DNA of 64,000 nucleotides from the NCBI GenBank assembly GCA_937992175.1, contig CALKLF010000012.1, positions 1 through 64,000 of the forward strand, in the 5' to 3' direction. The notes under the pieces are model-generated. The model ran no database searches and was not told the origin of the DNA. It saw nothing but the letters and a program-made list of their open reading frames with translations. The position numbers were made by a program, and so were the translations under genes. This document shows, piece after piece, positions 1-8,731 of this stretch (position 1 is the stretch's first letter; every line of letters begins with the position of its first letter). The DNA comes from an uncultured Fimbriimonadales bacterium. GTDB lineage: Bacteria; Armatimonadota; Fimbriimonadia; Fimbriimonadales; GBS-DC.

Positions 1-173
1 ACAACGGTGATATCGACCGAAACGGCTGCGTGGACGACGCCGACCTGCTCGCGGTGCTGTTCGCGTTTGGCAGTGCAGGGCAAGGTTTGGGTCGCGTGGA
101 TGTGAACTGCGACGGTACAGTAGACGACGCCGACCTGCTGATGGTGCTGTTTAACTTTGGCGGTGGATGTTAG
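1..173 (+). CDS. C-terminal end of a secreted protein with paired dockerin-like repeats (partial)
   Basis: The reading frame enters from the left edge and can be read from base 3; it ends in TAG at 171-173. The 56 visible residues are two copies of a dockerin-like calcium-loop repeat (pattern D-x-N/D-x-N-G-x-V-D-D-A-D-L-L followed by V-L-F-x-F-G). The last residues are FNFGGGC, so the protein ends in cysteine. Four other proteins in this window end in the same kind of pair (28718, 46240, 53446 and, on the minus strand, 56256). By analogy with them the missing part is probably a signal peptide and a beta-rich extracellular domain. The dockerin fold is inferred from the motif; no cohesin partner is visible. 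Confidence 0.75.
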   Translation, partial: NGDIDRNGCVDDADLLAVLFAFGSAGQGLGRVDVNCDGTVDDADLLMVLFNFGGGC

Positions 174-188
174 TATCACCCCAGTTGC

Positions 189-325
189 TAAGTGCCTACC
201 GCAAAAAAATCGTCCGCTTGGCGCGACGGCAGGAATGCCGTCGTGCCACTGGCGTATCCTCAACCTGCAACGGCAGGAATGCCGTCGCACCAAAAGCAGG
301 ACGATTTCACATTTGAGTGACTTAG
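189..325. repeat. Intergenic inverted-repeat element enclosing two GGAA-loop hairpins
   Basis: The ends are imperfect inverted copies of a sequence starting TAAGTGCCT and, on the right, ending GAGTGACTTA. The same ends occur around 8091-8239, 16824-17020 and 45707-45856. Inside are two hairpins, GACGGCA-GGAA-TGCCGTC at 225-242 and a near copy at 269-286. No coding is seen here. Confidence 0.65.
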
Positions 326-429
326 TCTCTCAAAGGTTAACAGGACTATAACCCATATCGTCCCGCAGACCCCTCGCGCTGTGCATCAGCCTGTTTTCCG
401 GGCGTCGTCACACCAATACTCTGCCCTCA

Positions 430-449
430 GGTACACTCTACTGGAGGCT
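430..449 (+). promoter_or_regulatory. Extended -10 box and ribosome binding site of aspA
   Basis: GG-TACACT lies at 430-437 and GGAGG at 443-447, 8 nt before the ATG at 456. The short leader supports ATG 456 over the upstream in-frame ATG at 381. Confidence 0.5.
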
Positions 450-455
450 GTGCGT

Positions 456-1859
456 ATGAGCATTCGTATCGAACGCGACGCTTTAGGAGAGCGTGAACTG
501 CCCGCCGATGTCTACTGGGGCTTGCAGACCCTGCGGGCGCAAGAGAATTTCCCGATTAGCAGCATCACGGAACCCCCGCTGATGATCGACGCCTATGTGC
601 TGCTCAAAAAGGCGGCGGCGCAGGCAAACACGGAATTGGGACTGCTGCCTGCGAACATCGGACGCGCGATTATCAAGGCAGCCGACGAAATCTTGCAGGG
701 TAACCTGCGCGACCAGTTCCCCACCGACATCTTCCACCAGGGCGCGGGCACTTCGTTCCATATGAATGTGAACGAGGTGCTGGCAAACCGCGCCATCGAA
801 ATCTTGGGCGGGCAGAAGGGCGACTACAAACTGGTGAACCCGAACGACCATCCGAACTTTGGACAGTCGACGAACGACACCTTCCCGACGGCGATGCGCA
901 TCGCCACGCGCCTTGCGCTGCGCGACCTGTTCCCCGCGCTGGACGCCCTGACCGACGCTTTTGCCCAGAAAGGCAAGGAGTTCGACCATGTGCTGAAGTC
1001 GGGGCGCACGCACCTGCAGGACGCCGTGCCGATTCGGCTGGGGCAGGAGTTCGCGGCGTATGCAGCAACGCTGCGCAAGTGTCGGCGCGTGCTGGAGTTC
1101 GCGGCGGAAGCCGTCGAAGAGCTTGGCATCGGCGGCAGCGCAGTCGGCACGGGGCTGAACACCCACCCGCAGTACCGATTCCGCGTGGTAGAGCTGCTGC
1201 GCGAGTGGACAGGCATCCCCTTCCGCCCTGCGGACGACCTGCGCGAGGCGATGCAGAGCCAGATGCCAATTCAACTCGTCGGCTCCGCGTTGCGCACCCT
1301 CGCGCTGGAGCTGACCCGCATCGTGAACGACCTGCGCCTGCTCTCGTCAGGACCGCTCACTGGCTTCGCCGAAATCACCCTGCCTGCAGTGCAGCCAGGC
1401 AGCAGCATCATGCCCGGCAAGGTGAACCCCAGCATTCCCGAAATGGCGAACATGGTCTGTTTTCAGGTGATTGGCAACGCGACCGCGATTGACTACGCGG
1501 TGCAGGCGGGGCAGCTGGAGCTGAATGTGATGATGCCGCTGATGGCGTACAACGCCGTGTTCTCCACGCAGATTATGACCCGCATGATGCGCCAGCTCGA
1601 TGAGCGCTGTGTGCGCGACATTATTGCCAACGAGGAGAAGTGCCGCTGGTACGCCGAGACGAGTCCGAGCCTCGCGACCGCGCTGAACGCCTATGTGGGC
1701 TACGCCACCGCCGCTGAGGTGGTCAAGCAAGCCCTGCGCGAGGGACGCTCGGTCATCGATGTGGTGCGCGAGCGCAACCTGCTTACCGAAGAGCAAATCA
1801 AAGAGGTGTTCGACCCGTTCAAGATGACCGAGCCGGGCATTCCCGGCAAAACATCTTGA
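456..1859 (+). CDS. aspA: Aspartate ammonia-lyase
   Basis: This 467-residue enzyme of the fumarase/aspartase superfamily deaminates L-aspartate to fumarate and ammonia in the cytoplasm. It carries the superfamily signature GSSIMPGKVNP, the GRTHLQDAVP block and the GAGTS block preceded by DIFHQ. These read as aspartase rather than fumarase, where QTGSGTQ would be expected. Length is normal for AspA/AnsB. I start it at ATG 456 because GGAGG stands 8 nt upstream and the family begins at RIERDxLGE; an in-frame ATG at 381 would add 25 unrelated residues. The ornithine cyclodeaminase-like gene follows after 28 nt with its own ribosome binding site, so the two probably form an amino-acid catabolic operon. 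Confidence 0.9.
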   Translation: MSIRIERDALGERELPADVYWGLQTLRAQENFPISSITEPPLMIDAYVLLKKAAAQANTELGLLPANIGRAIIKAADEILQGNLRDQFPTDIFHQGAGTSFHMNVNEVLANRAIEILGGQKGDYKLVNPNDHPNFGQSTNDTFPTAMRIATRLALRDLFPALDALTDAFAQKGKEFDHVLKSGRTHLQDAVPIRLGQEFAAYAATLRKCRRVLEFAAEAVEELGIGGSAVGTGLNTHPQYRFRVVELLREWTGIPFRPADDLREAMQSQMPIQLVGSALRTLALELTRIVNDLRLLSSGPLTGFAEITLPAVQPGSSIMPGKVNPSIPEMANMVCFQVIGNATAIDYAVQAGQLELNVMMPLMAYNAVFSTQIMTRMMRQLDERCVRDIIANEEKCRWYAETSPSLATALNAYVGYATAAEVVKQALREGRSVIDVVRERNLLTEEQIKEVFDPFKMTEPGIPGKTS

Positions 1860-1887
1860 ACCTGATTTTTCAGGAGGCAAGTAGACG

Positions 1888-3123
1888 ATGGCGTCGGAAA
1901 TGATTCATCTGGAAGGGCATGTTATCGACTCGCTCACGCTGTCGAAGGTACTGGACATTCTCTCGTCTTATGAGGGCGTGCGCTATGAGGTGCGCCATGC
2001 GAGAATCGGGCACACGCGCACCGAGACCAGCAAGTTCGATATTCAGGTAGAAGCGGAGACCGAAGAGCTGCTGGAGCGCGTGCTGGAAGAGGTGCAGCAG
2101 CATGGCGCGTACTTCTCGCACGCCGACGCGCACCTGGAGCCTGCGCCCAAAGACGGCGTCTTCCCCGAAGACTTCTACTCCACCACGAATCTGGAGACCT
2201 CCGTGCGCGTGCATCATCGCTGGGTGCATGTGGAGAACATCGAGATGGACTGCGGGATCCGCGTCTGGCAGGAGGACGGCAAATGGCGAGCGGCGACTGT
2301 GCCGATGGCGCGGGTCAAGCAGGGCGACCTGATTGTGGTGGGGCACGAGGGCATTCGCGTCACGCCCCCTGAGCGGCGCGACCCGACCTCGGTGTTCGCC
2401 TTTATGGGCAGCGATGTATCGTCGGAGAAGCCGAAAGAGCGCGCGGTGCGCGGCGTCGCCGACGAGGTGCGCAAAGCGAAAGCGAAGGGCGAAAAGGTGC
2501 TGTTCGTCGGCGGACCCGCGATTATCCACACGGGCGCGGGTTCTTACCTGGAGCAGCTCATCCGCAACGGCTGGATCGATGTGCTGTTCGCGGGGAACGC
2601 GCTCGCAGCGCACGATATCGAGTCGGCGATGTACGGCACTTCGCTCGGCGTGTCGCTCGACTTGGGCTCGCCCGTGACGCACGGACACCAGCACCACATC
2701 CGCGCCATCAACAAGATTCGCTTACTCGGCGGGCTGAAGCAGGCGGTGGAGCAGGGCGCGCTCACAAAGGGCGTGATGTATACCTGCATCAAGCATCATG
2801 TGCCGTTCGTGTTGGCGGGCAGCATCCGCGACGACGGACCGCTGCCCGAAGTGATTACCGATGTGCTGGAGGCGCAGGATGCGATGCGGGCGCATATTCC
2901 CGGCGTCGGCGTCGCGATTATGGTCGCTACCACGCTGCACTCGGTTGCAACAGGCAACATGCTGCCCGCCTCCGTGCGCGTGTTCTGCGTGGACAACGAC
3001 GCCGACACGGTAATTAAGCTCACCGACCGCGGCACGCACCAGACCTTCCCGATTGTGACCGACTGCCACTTCTTTATGAAGGAGCTGGCGTTGCACCTGG
3101 TGGAGCCGTTTCGGAAAGGTTAG
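1888..3123 (+). CDS. LOR/SDH-domain ornithine cyclodeaminase-like protein (TIGR00300 type)
   Basis: The protein has 411 residues. The N-terminal half (about 1-100) matches the LOR/SDH conserved domain, and the C-terminal half resembles the alternative ornithine cyclodeaminase family known from methanogens and from the C-terminus of cyanobacterial AgrE/ArgZ. Members of that family convert ornithine to proline plus ammonia with NAD bound. Visible features are the glycine-rich VGGPAIIHTGAG stretch near residue 210 and the SPVTHGHQHHIRAINKIR block. AGGAGG at 1871-1876 serves the ATG at 1888; an ATG four codons later is also possible. It follows aspA closely, which suggests joint use of aspartate and ornithine/arginine as nitrogen sources. 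Family assignment is good; substrate is inferred. Confidence 0.75.
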   Translation: MASEMIHLEGHVIDSLTLSKVLDILSSYEGVRYEVRHARIGHTRTETSKFDIQVEAETEELLERVLEEVQQHGAYFSHADAHLEPAPKDGVFPEDFYSTTNLETSVRVHHRWVHVENIEMDCGIRVWQEDGKWRAATVPMARVKQGDLIVVGHEGIRVTPPERRDPTSVFAFMGSDVSSEKPKERAVRGVADEVRKAKAKGEKVLFVGGPAIIHTGAGSYLEQLIRNGWIDVLFAGNALAAHDIESAMYGTSLGVSLDLGSPVTHGHQHHIRAINKIRLLGGLKQAVEQGALTKGVMYTCIKHHVPFVLAGSIRDDGPLPEVITDVLEAQDAMRAHIPGVGVAIMVATTLHSVATGNMLPASVRVFCVDNDADTVIKLTDRGTHQTFPIVTDCHFFMKELALHLVEPFRKG

Positions 3124-3359
3124 CGCGTTTGCGGTTGTTGCCGCCCGCCCATCCGTCGCCGGATTTCGCCGATTGCCGCCTCTTTCGCCTGCGGCGGCAT
3201 GTTCGGGTCGTTCTGGATTTGCTGGATGCGCTTCTCCAGCTCGTTCGGGTCTGGCTCCACGAACTGCGGCTGCGTGCTGCGGTAGGTGAAGAAGAAAATC
3301 ACCGCCGCCGCTGCGATGAGCGTAATCGCGATAATTGCCAGTTTCGTTTCGCGGTTCAT
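3120..3359 (-). CDS. Small single-span membrane protein, unknown function
   Basis: This 79-residue protein has a short cytoplasmic start (MNRETK), one strong transmembrane helix at about 7-27 and a polar proline/glutamine-rich tail with QNDPNMPPQAKEAAI. Its stop codon overlaps the end of the convergent ornithine cyclodeaminase-like gene by 4 nt. A GGGAGG-like ribosome binding site precedes the ATG. I do not recognise a family. It may be secretion- or prepilin-related because a prepilin gene lies upstream on the same strand, but that is only a neighbourhood argument. Confidence 0.6.
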   Translation of the reverse strand: MNRETKLAIIAITLIAAAAVIFFFTYRSTQPQFVEPDPNELEKRIQQIQNDPNMPPQAKEAAIGEIRRRMGGRQQPQTR

Positions 3360-3394
3360 CGTTCCCTCCCGAATTTGCCCTTACCCCCTACCCC

Positions 3395-3535
3395 ACTTCC
3401 AGAGACGGGGTTGGGTAGAGGTTGCCTGCTTTCGCTCGCGCCCCCTGCCCCTCTCCCACAGCGTGGGAGCGGGGAGTTGCGTGCGCATGCCGCGCCGCTG
3501 TTCCCCCTCTCCCGCGTCGTGGGAGAGGAGGCAGG
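3395..3535. repeat. CTCTCCC-type palindromic repeats between two minus-strand genes
   Basis: Two CCCTCTCCCxxGCxxxGGGAGxGG palindromes are present, for example CTCCCACAGCGTGGGAG around 3455-3472. The same type occurs at 8301-8412, 17095-17234, 37485-37508 and 45921-45990. The segment looks non-coding. Confidence 0.55.
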
Positions 3536-3558
3536 AGATGAGGGCAATCTACGCATCA

Positions 3559-4389
3559 TCAATACGGATACCAGCCCTCCGCCGTCCACTGTCCGGGCAA
3601 GCCGACGGGGATGTAGATATGCCTGAACCAGAGAATTTTGCCCCGCGCCATGCCCTGTACATGCCCGTCAAAGAAGGCGAAGTTGGCGACGCGATTATGG
3701 CGATAGCGCGGCAACATCCCGCAGCCCGCCCAGGTGCCGTTCCCGCTGGGACGATAGTCGCAGTCGCGCTCCAGGGCGATTCGCGCGTTATCTGTCGAGC
3801 CGCGTGGGTTGCCCACCGAATCCGCCCAGTCCCACTGCCATGTGCCGAAGAAGGGCCAGCCCCAGGTCGCGTCGTTCACGCCCGTCTCCGCCATCATCAC
3901 CTTCTCGGCGGGCGTCTCAATCGCCGCGACCGAGGTTACCCGATGCCGCGCGTCCGTCTGCGACCCGGGCGCACAGCAGCTCCAGAAGTCCGCGAACACA
4001 TCATAATGGACGCTGTATTGCCCATTCTGCTGGGGCGCAGGGTAGCTGGGACAGCTGAAAATGCCCTCCACGCCCGGATACCATTTCAAGTTTGGGTTCA
4101 TCCAGTGAGGCTCCACGCGACCGCTCTTGACATACGGATAAATCATGCCGGTCCACAACATCTGGGGAATGTTCGTGTTGCCGCCGCCGTACTGGGACAT
4201 CGGGAAGAACTCGTCGTAGTCCTGAAGATACTGCATGATGCCGAGGCTAATCTGCTTGGTGTTCGACAAGCAGGTCGTCTTACGGGCGCTCTCACGCGCC
4301 TGCGCAAACACAGGAAACAGTATCGCCGCTAAGATGGCGATAATCGCAATAACGACCAATAGCTCAATCAGCGTAAATCCACGCTTCAT
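3559..4389 (-). CDS. DUF1559-type prepilin-like protein (type II secretion / pseudopilin leader)
   Basis: The protein has 276 residues. It begins [13 protein letters not shown], a class III prepilin leader with the cleavage site after Gly4 and Glu at mature position 5, followed by one hydrophobic helix. The rest is the DUF1559 (SBP_bac_10) architecture with a CPSY pair and the H-x9-DG motif near the end ([15 protein letters not shown]). Such proteins are exported and assembled or displayed by type IV pilus/type II secretion machinery; individual roles are unknown. An AGGAGGACTGC sequence precedes the start. A second family member lies at 31023. The C-terminus extends about 40 residues past H-x9-DG. 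Confidence 0.85.
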   Translation of the reverse strand: MKRGFTLIELLVVIAIIAILAAILFPVFAQARESARKTTCLSNTKQISLGIMQYLQDYDEFFPMSQYGGGNTNIPQMLWTGMIYPYVKSGRVEPHWMNPNLKWYPGVEGIFSCPSYPAPQQNGQYSVHYDVFADFWSCCAPGSQTDARHRVTSVAAIETPAEKVMMAETGVNDATWGWPFFGTWQWDWADSVGNPRGSTDNARIALERDCDYRPSGNGTWAGCGMLPRYRHNRVANFAFFDGHVQGMARGKILWFRHIYIPVGLPGQWTAEGWYPY

Positions 4390-4564
4390 TGCAGTCCTCC
4401 TTCGCGCTTCAGATGCCCCACTGCGTATTGAAGCGCTTCAACCTAATTATATACCACATCCGATATGATTCCTGCTACTTCTTTCCAAAGTCAGGTGTAA
4501 TCAGTGGGTTTAATGCCGCGAAGCTCTACAGCGTGGGCTGACGATTAGTACCCAACGCTTGAGG

Positions 4565-4570
4565 TACAAT
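4565..4570 (+). promoter_or_regulatory. Extended -10 box (GG-TACAAT) before the metalloprotease gene
   Basis: GG-TACAAT ends 43 nt before the ATG at 4614, with a GGAGG ribosome binding site between. The sequence matches the GG-TANNNT boxes found in front of many other genes here; no clear -35 box is visible. Confidence 0.4.
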
Positions 4571-4613
4571 ACTTTCTCGTGGGGGAACCCATAATCCGTA
4601 TCTGGAGGGAACT

Positions 4614-7600
4614 ATGTTGAAGCAACGACGGTTCGTGCTACTGTGGTTGTTGCTGTTTGCCGTGTTGGTTGGCGCGTATGCGCAGGAAAAAGTGCTGCTC
4701 CAGTATAAAGCCAAGCCTGGTCAGACCATGCGCTACAAGCTGTCAGGCGCGCTGAGTATCGAAGCGGCAGGCAACACCTTCAACCTCGAACTGACCTCAG
4801 TCGTCGTGCGGAAAGTCCTCGAAGTCTCGCCCGAAGGCAATATCAAGCAAGAACAGACCACCGAATCCTATGAGATGAGTTTCGGTGGGCAGAGGATGCC
4901 TGTGCCTGACGAAGCGCTTAGTGGAAAGGTCATCACCGTTACGAAGCCCAACGGCGAGCCGATTAGCCGTGAAAGCACCCGCGACGAAGAAGGTGAAGAC
5001 GCCGAGCAGAGGCATTTAGGACAGACCCTCGCCGTTATTTTCAGCGACAAGCCGGTTGGCGCGGGCGATAAGTGGAGCTATACCTTCAAGGAAGACGCTC
5101 AGCTGGGCACTGCGCCCGCCACGATTGAATACACCCTGCGCGGGTTCGAGACATGGAAAGGCATCCGCGTCGCCCGAATCGCGAGTACCTACACGGCGGG
5201 CGGCGGCAGCAAAGTCTCTGCCGATAGCGAACTGCTGGTTGAGGTGCGCACAGGCGACACCGTGTACGCCACGACCAAAATCACAGGCTTGAGCTGGGGT
5301 CAGGGGGGCGTGACGGCGGCGGCATCCGCGCAGCTGGAATATGAGCGCATCGAGGGAACCCCGCTGCCGGAAGGTGTGAACGGTGCGCAACCGCAAGCCG
5401 CGCCTAAACAGGAGGCTCAACCCGCTCAGCAGCAAACCGCCGAGCAGAAGTCCGAAGAACAAAAGCCCGCCGAAGGCGAGAAGAAAGAAGACCCCAAAAA
5501 GAAAGAGAAGACCATCGAGGATGTGACGAAGGACTTCGAGAAGCTGGAGGGGCTGTTCACGCTCTACCGCAAGAAGGAGGCGGGTAAAGACACGATTTAC
5601 ATGGAGATTCGCCGCGACCAGCTGGAGAAGCTCTACTTCCTGCAGGCGACGGTCAGCGAGGGCTTGCCGACCTTCTTCCTCGCAGCAGGCACGCCCATCA
5701 ACGACATCCTGTTCAAACTCGTGCAGCGCGATGAGCAGATTCTGCTGGTGGTGCCCAACATCGGCTTCCAGGCGAACCCCAACACGCCGATTGCACGCTC
5801 CGTGCGACGCTCCTTCGCCGATGCTTACTTGGAGGCGTTCAAGATTGAGGCAAAGTCCGACGAGGGCAAGCGATTGCTGATCGATGTGAGCAACATGTTC
5901 CGCTCTGACCTGATTCAGATTCAGCAGATTGTGAGCCTCGCGGCGGGCGGCAGCTACAGCATCGACCGCGAGAAGACCGTTTACAATCAGGTCAAGGCGT
6001 TTCCGAACAATATCTTTATTCAGACCGCCTATCACTTTGCGGGCGGGCCGCAGCGCGGGGGCGGCTTAGCGGGCATTCTGGGCGGTCTGGCAGGCGGCGC
6101 GAACCTCGCCGACCCACGCAGCGTGCCCATCACGGTCAACTATAACCTCTGGGAGCTGCCCGTCAACAACGGCTATACGCCACGCTTCTACGACCCGCGC
6201 GTCGGCTACTTTGTCACCGCCTACGAGGACTTCACGCGCGAGCAGGAAAACCAGACCCGCCGCTATATCCTGCGCTGGTATCTGGAGAAAGCCGACCCGA
6301 ACGCCGAACTCTCGCCCCCGAAAGAGCCAATCGTGTTCTGGATCGACAACGCTGTGCCCTATGAGTATCGCGACGCCATCCGCGAGGGCATTTTGGAATG
6401 GAACAAGGCGTTCGAGAAAATTGGCATCAAGGACGCGATTGTGGTTAAGCAGATGCCCGACGACGCCGACTGGGACCACGCGGATATGCGCTACAATGTG
6501 ATTCGCTGGGTCACCTCGCCCAGCAACGGCTATGCCGTCGCGCTGTTCCGGGCGAACCCGCTCACTGGGCAGATTCTGAACGCGAGCATCACCATCGACG
6601 GCAACATGGCGCGCTTTACCCGCGTGCAGTTCATCCGCGACATCGACCCGCTGGCGGCGTTCCGCGAAGCTGAAGAGCGCGAGAAAAACTGCTGCGACCA
6701 CCACGCCTTCAACTCCCCGCACGCCTGCACCTTCGCGCAGGACACCCTCCAACGCGCGTGGCAGGGCTTTGTGATGATGGAACTGCTCGCAGGCAGGCGC
6801 GGCGCAACTAAAATCACTGAAGAGCAGTTCGTGAAGGACTACATCAAGTCCGTCACGATGCACGAGATGGGGCACATTCTGGGGCTGCGCCACAACTTCG
6901 TCGCGAGCCGCCTCAACTCGCTGGAGGAACTCAAGAACGGCGAGCTGGTGCGTCAGCGCGGCACAGTCGCCAGCGTGATGGAGTACGACCCGTTCAATCA
7001 GATGGCGCTCCATGCTCCGAACACCTACTACTGGAACCCGACGATTGGACCCTACGACTACTGGGCGATTGAGTATGGCTATCGCATCTTCCCCGACGCC
7101 AAAACGCCCGAAGCCGAACGTCACCATCTGCTCGAAATCGCACGGCGCAACACCGAGCCGGGACTGGCGTATGAAACCGACGACTACGCCGACCGATTCG
7201 ACCCGTATGTGACGCGCTTTGATCTCGGCAAGGACCCGCTGGACTACTGGGAGCTGGTGATTAAGGACACGCACGAGCTACTGGAGGTGCTGCCCACGCG
7301 CGTTCCAGGTCCGGGCGAGACCTACTATGACTTTACGCGCAACTTCTTCGGCACGCTGGCGAGCTTCAGCCGCGCGGCGACGCAGCTAAGCCGCTTTGTG
7401 GGCGCGCTGCAGATGCGACGCAACTTCGCCACCGACCCGAACGCGCAGCCGCCGCTGGAGCCAGTGAGTGCAGACAAGCAGCGCCGCGCCCTGCAACTGC
7501 TGGCGACTTACATCTTCTCGGAGAGCGCATTCAACATCCCGAAGGGGCTGTACTTGAACCTCGGTCCGAACCCGTTTGGCGGGGGTGGCGCGATTCCGCC

Positions 7601-8090
7601 CGACGCGCCTGTGCGCGACTTCCTGAGCAACATCCAGCGGCTCACGCTCACCCGCCTGATGGCGCCCGATACCCTGCGCCGCGTGGCGAACAACGAGTTC
7701 AAAGCCGTCGACGAGCGCAACGCCCTCACGATGGCGGAACTTTTCGACACGCTGCAGGGCGTCATCTGGTCGGAGGCGCAGTCGAATCGCGCTGTGCCTG
7801 CGCTGCGCCGTCAGCTGCAGCGAGCGCACTTGCAGACGCTGGTCGATATGCTCACCAAGAACACGGGCGCACCCGACGACGCGCGCATGCTCGCTCGTTA
7901 CCACCTGCGCCAGCTGCGCGAGCAACTCGCCAAGCAACTCCCGCGCGTGCGCGACACCTACACTCGCGCCCACTACAGCGAGGCAATTGACACCATCGAC
8001 AAGGCGTTGAATGCGCAGTATATGCTGGGCATGCCCGAAATCCGCGTCCCCTCGCTGGCAGATCTGCTGGGCATCGGCGCGGAGAAGTAA
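4614..8090 (+). CDS. Secreted zinc metalloprotease of the DUF5117/DUF4953 (met-zincin) family
   Basis: The protein has 1158 residues. A signal peptide (about 1-24, ending GAYAQ) is followed by a beta-rich N-terminal domain (about 25-245) beginning with KPGQTMRYKLSG. A Glu/Lys/Pro/Gln-rich linker (about 250-305) comes next, then a DUF5117-like region (about 305-520). The met-zincin domain carries HEMGHILGLRH, with zinc ligands H750, H754 and H760 and general base E751, and a Met-turn candidate SVMEY at M789. A helical C-terminal part follows. The motif HExxHxxGxxH and the Met-turn define a metzincin. It probably acts outside the cytoplasmic membrane. The N-terminal 245-residue domain plus charged linker appears to be an addition to the usual family core. 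Substrate unknown. Confidence 0.85.
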   Translation: MLKQRRFVLLWLLLFAVLVGAYAQEKVLLQYKAKPGQTMRYKLSGALSIEAAGNTFNLELTSVVVRKVLEVSPEGNIKQEQTTESYEMSFGGQRMPVPDEALSGKVITVTKPNGEPISRESTRDEEGEDAEQRHLGQTLAVIFSDKPVGAGDKWSYTFKEDAQLGTAPATIEYTLRGFETWKGIRVARIASTYTAGGGSKVSADSELLVEVRTGDTVYATTKITGLSWGQGGVTAAASAQLEYERIEGTPLPEGVNGAQPQAAPKQEAQPAQQQTAEQKSEEQKPAEGEKKEDPKKKEKTIEDVTKDFEKLEGLFTLYRKKEAGKDTIYMEIRRDQLEKLYFLQATVSEGLPTFFLAAGTPINDILFKLVQRDEQILLVVPNIGFQANPNTPIARSVRRSFADAYLEAFKIEAKSDEGKRLLIDVSNMFRSDLIQIQQIVSLAAGGSYSIDREKTVYNQVKAFPNNIFIQTAYHFAGGPQRGGGLAGILGGLAGGANLADPRSVPITVNYNLWELPVNNGYTPRFYDPRVGYFVTAYEDFTREQENQTRRYILRWYLEKADPNAELSPPKEPIVFWIDNAVPYEYRDAIREGILEWNKAFEKIGIKDAIVVKQMPDDADWDHADMRYNVIRWVTSPSNGYAVALFRANPLTGQILNASITIDGNMARFTRVQFIRDIDPLAAFREAEEREKNCCDHHAFNSPHACTFAQDTLQRAWQGFVMMELLAGRRGATKITEEQFVKDYIKSVTMHEMGHILGLRHNFVASRLNSLEELKNGELVRQRGTVASVMEYDPFNQMALHAPNTYYWNPTIGPYDYWAIEYGYRIFPDAKTPEAERHHLLEIARRNTEPGLAYETDDYADRFDPYVTRFDLGKDPLDYWELVIKDTHELLEVLPTRVPGPGETYYDFTRNFFGTLASFSRAATQLSRFVGALQMRRNFATDPNAQPPLEPVSADKQRRALQLLATYIFSESAFNIPKGLYLNLGPNPFGGGGAIPPDAPVRDFLSNIQRLTLTRLMAPDTLRRVANNEFKAVDERNALTMAELFDTLQGVIWSEAQSNRAVPALRRQLQRAHLQTLVDMLTKNTGAPDDARMLARYHLRQLREQLAKQLPRVRDTYTRAHYSEAIDTIDKALNAQYMLGMPEIRVPSLADLLGIGAEK

Positions 8091-8239
8091 GTGCCTCAAA
8101 TGTTAAGGCATCCTGAAAATGCAGCGTTGAGATTCCTCGCTCCGCTCGGAATGACAAGCTTCGCGAGCAAAGAGGTTCTGTCATTCCGAGCGGAGCGAGG
8201 AATCTCATTTCGGGACAATTTCACTTTTGAGGGACTTAA
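8091..8239. repeat. Inverted-repeat element enclosing a GGAATGACA hairpin
   Basis: The left end (AAGTGCCTCAAATGTTAAGG) directly after the stop codon and the right end (TTTTGAGGGACTTAA) are imperfect inverted copies of one sequence. Inside, GAGATTCCTCGC...GGAATGACA at 8129-8156 pairs with its inverted copy at 8179-8206. The right end abuts the next element at 8240 without a gap. Confidence 0.7.
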
Positions 8240-8463
8240 TACCGATTGGAGTTTCAAGTGAGACAAAAGGGGACAGAGCGAAAGGGGGAGGCACTTGTTT
8301 CCCCTCACCCCCTATCCCCTCCCTTGCGCTGCGGGAGAGGGGGAGCGAGCGTCACAGCGCACTTGCTCGGCTCCTCTCTCCCACGCCGTGGGAGAGGGGC
8401 TGGGGTGAGGGGAAACAAGCGCCTCCCACGAAGGTTGTGTAGCACTTGTACCCTCGGTTGGTA
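8240..8463. repeat. MITE-like element with 21-bp terminal inverted repeats
   Basis: The left terminus starts TACCGATTGG and ends TTTCAAGTG (8240-8260). The right terminus (8443-8463) reads inward as TACCAACCG...ACAAGTG. The interior holds CTCTCCC-type palindromes. Related elements with the same ends are at 16748-16825, 17021-17307 and 33624-33701. No transposase gene is present. Confidence 0.65.
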
Positions 8464-8492
8464 AGCCCTTCCCGCAAAGAATGATCCCGCAA

Positions 8493-8553
8493 GAGATTTC
8501 TCGCTTCACTCGGAATGACAAAGGTTGTCATTCCGAGCGAAGCGAGGAATCTC
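8493..8553. repeat. GGAATGACA inverted repeat (REP-like)
   Basis: The two arms GAGATTTCTCGC...GGAATGACA and TGTCATTCC...GAGGAATCTC are separated by only a few bases. Between this element and the sigma-54 promoter (8554-8654) is an AT-richer stretch that may contain upstream activator sites, though no clear operator is recognisable. Confidence 0.7.
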
Positions 8554-8654
8554 GATATTCCCTGCCGCGTTTTGGAAGCATTTTTCTTGGGAAGCACTCG
8601 TTATCCCGTGCAAACCTGAACATTTTTCTCAGAAAAACCTCAGAATTTGCTTTT

Positions 8655-8671
8655 TTGGCACGAAAGTTGCT
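8655..8671 (+). promoter_or_regulatory. Sigma-54 (RpoN) -24/-12 promoter
   Basis: The sequence TTGGCACG-AAAG-TTGCT matches the sigma-54 consensus YTGGCACG-N4-TTGCW at every defined base. Transcription would start near 8682, giving a leader of about 50 nt to the TTG start at 8732, with AAGGAGGAG just before it. Confidence 0.75.
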
Positions 8672-8731
8672 GTAAGTTCTCATAGGCGTGCGGTACAGTG
8701 GAATGGATTATACATTCAAGGAGGAGAGACT

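Noticed and set aside
483..1274. Long minus-strand open frames opposite aspA, and similar frames opposite many other genes.
   Set aside because: High-GC codon bias creates them; their sequences are low-complexity Arg/His/Ala-rich and lack ribosome binding sites.
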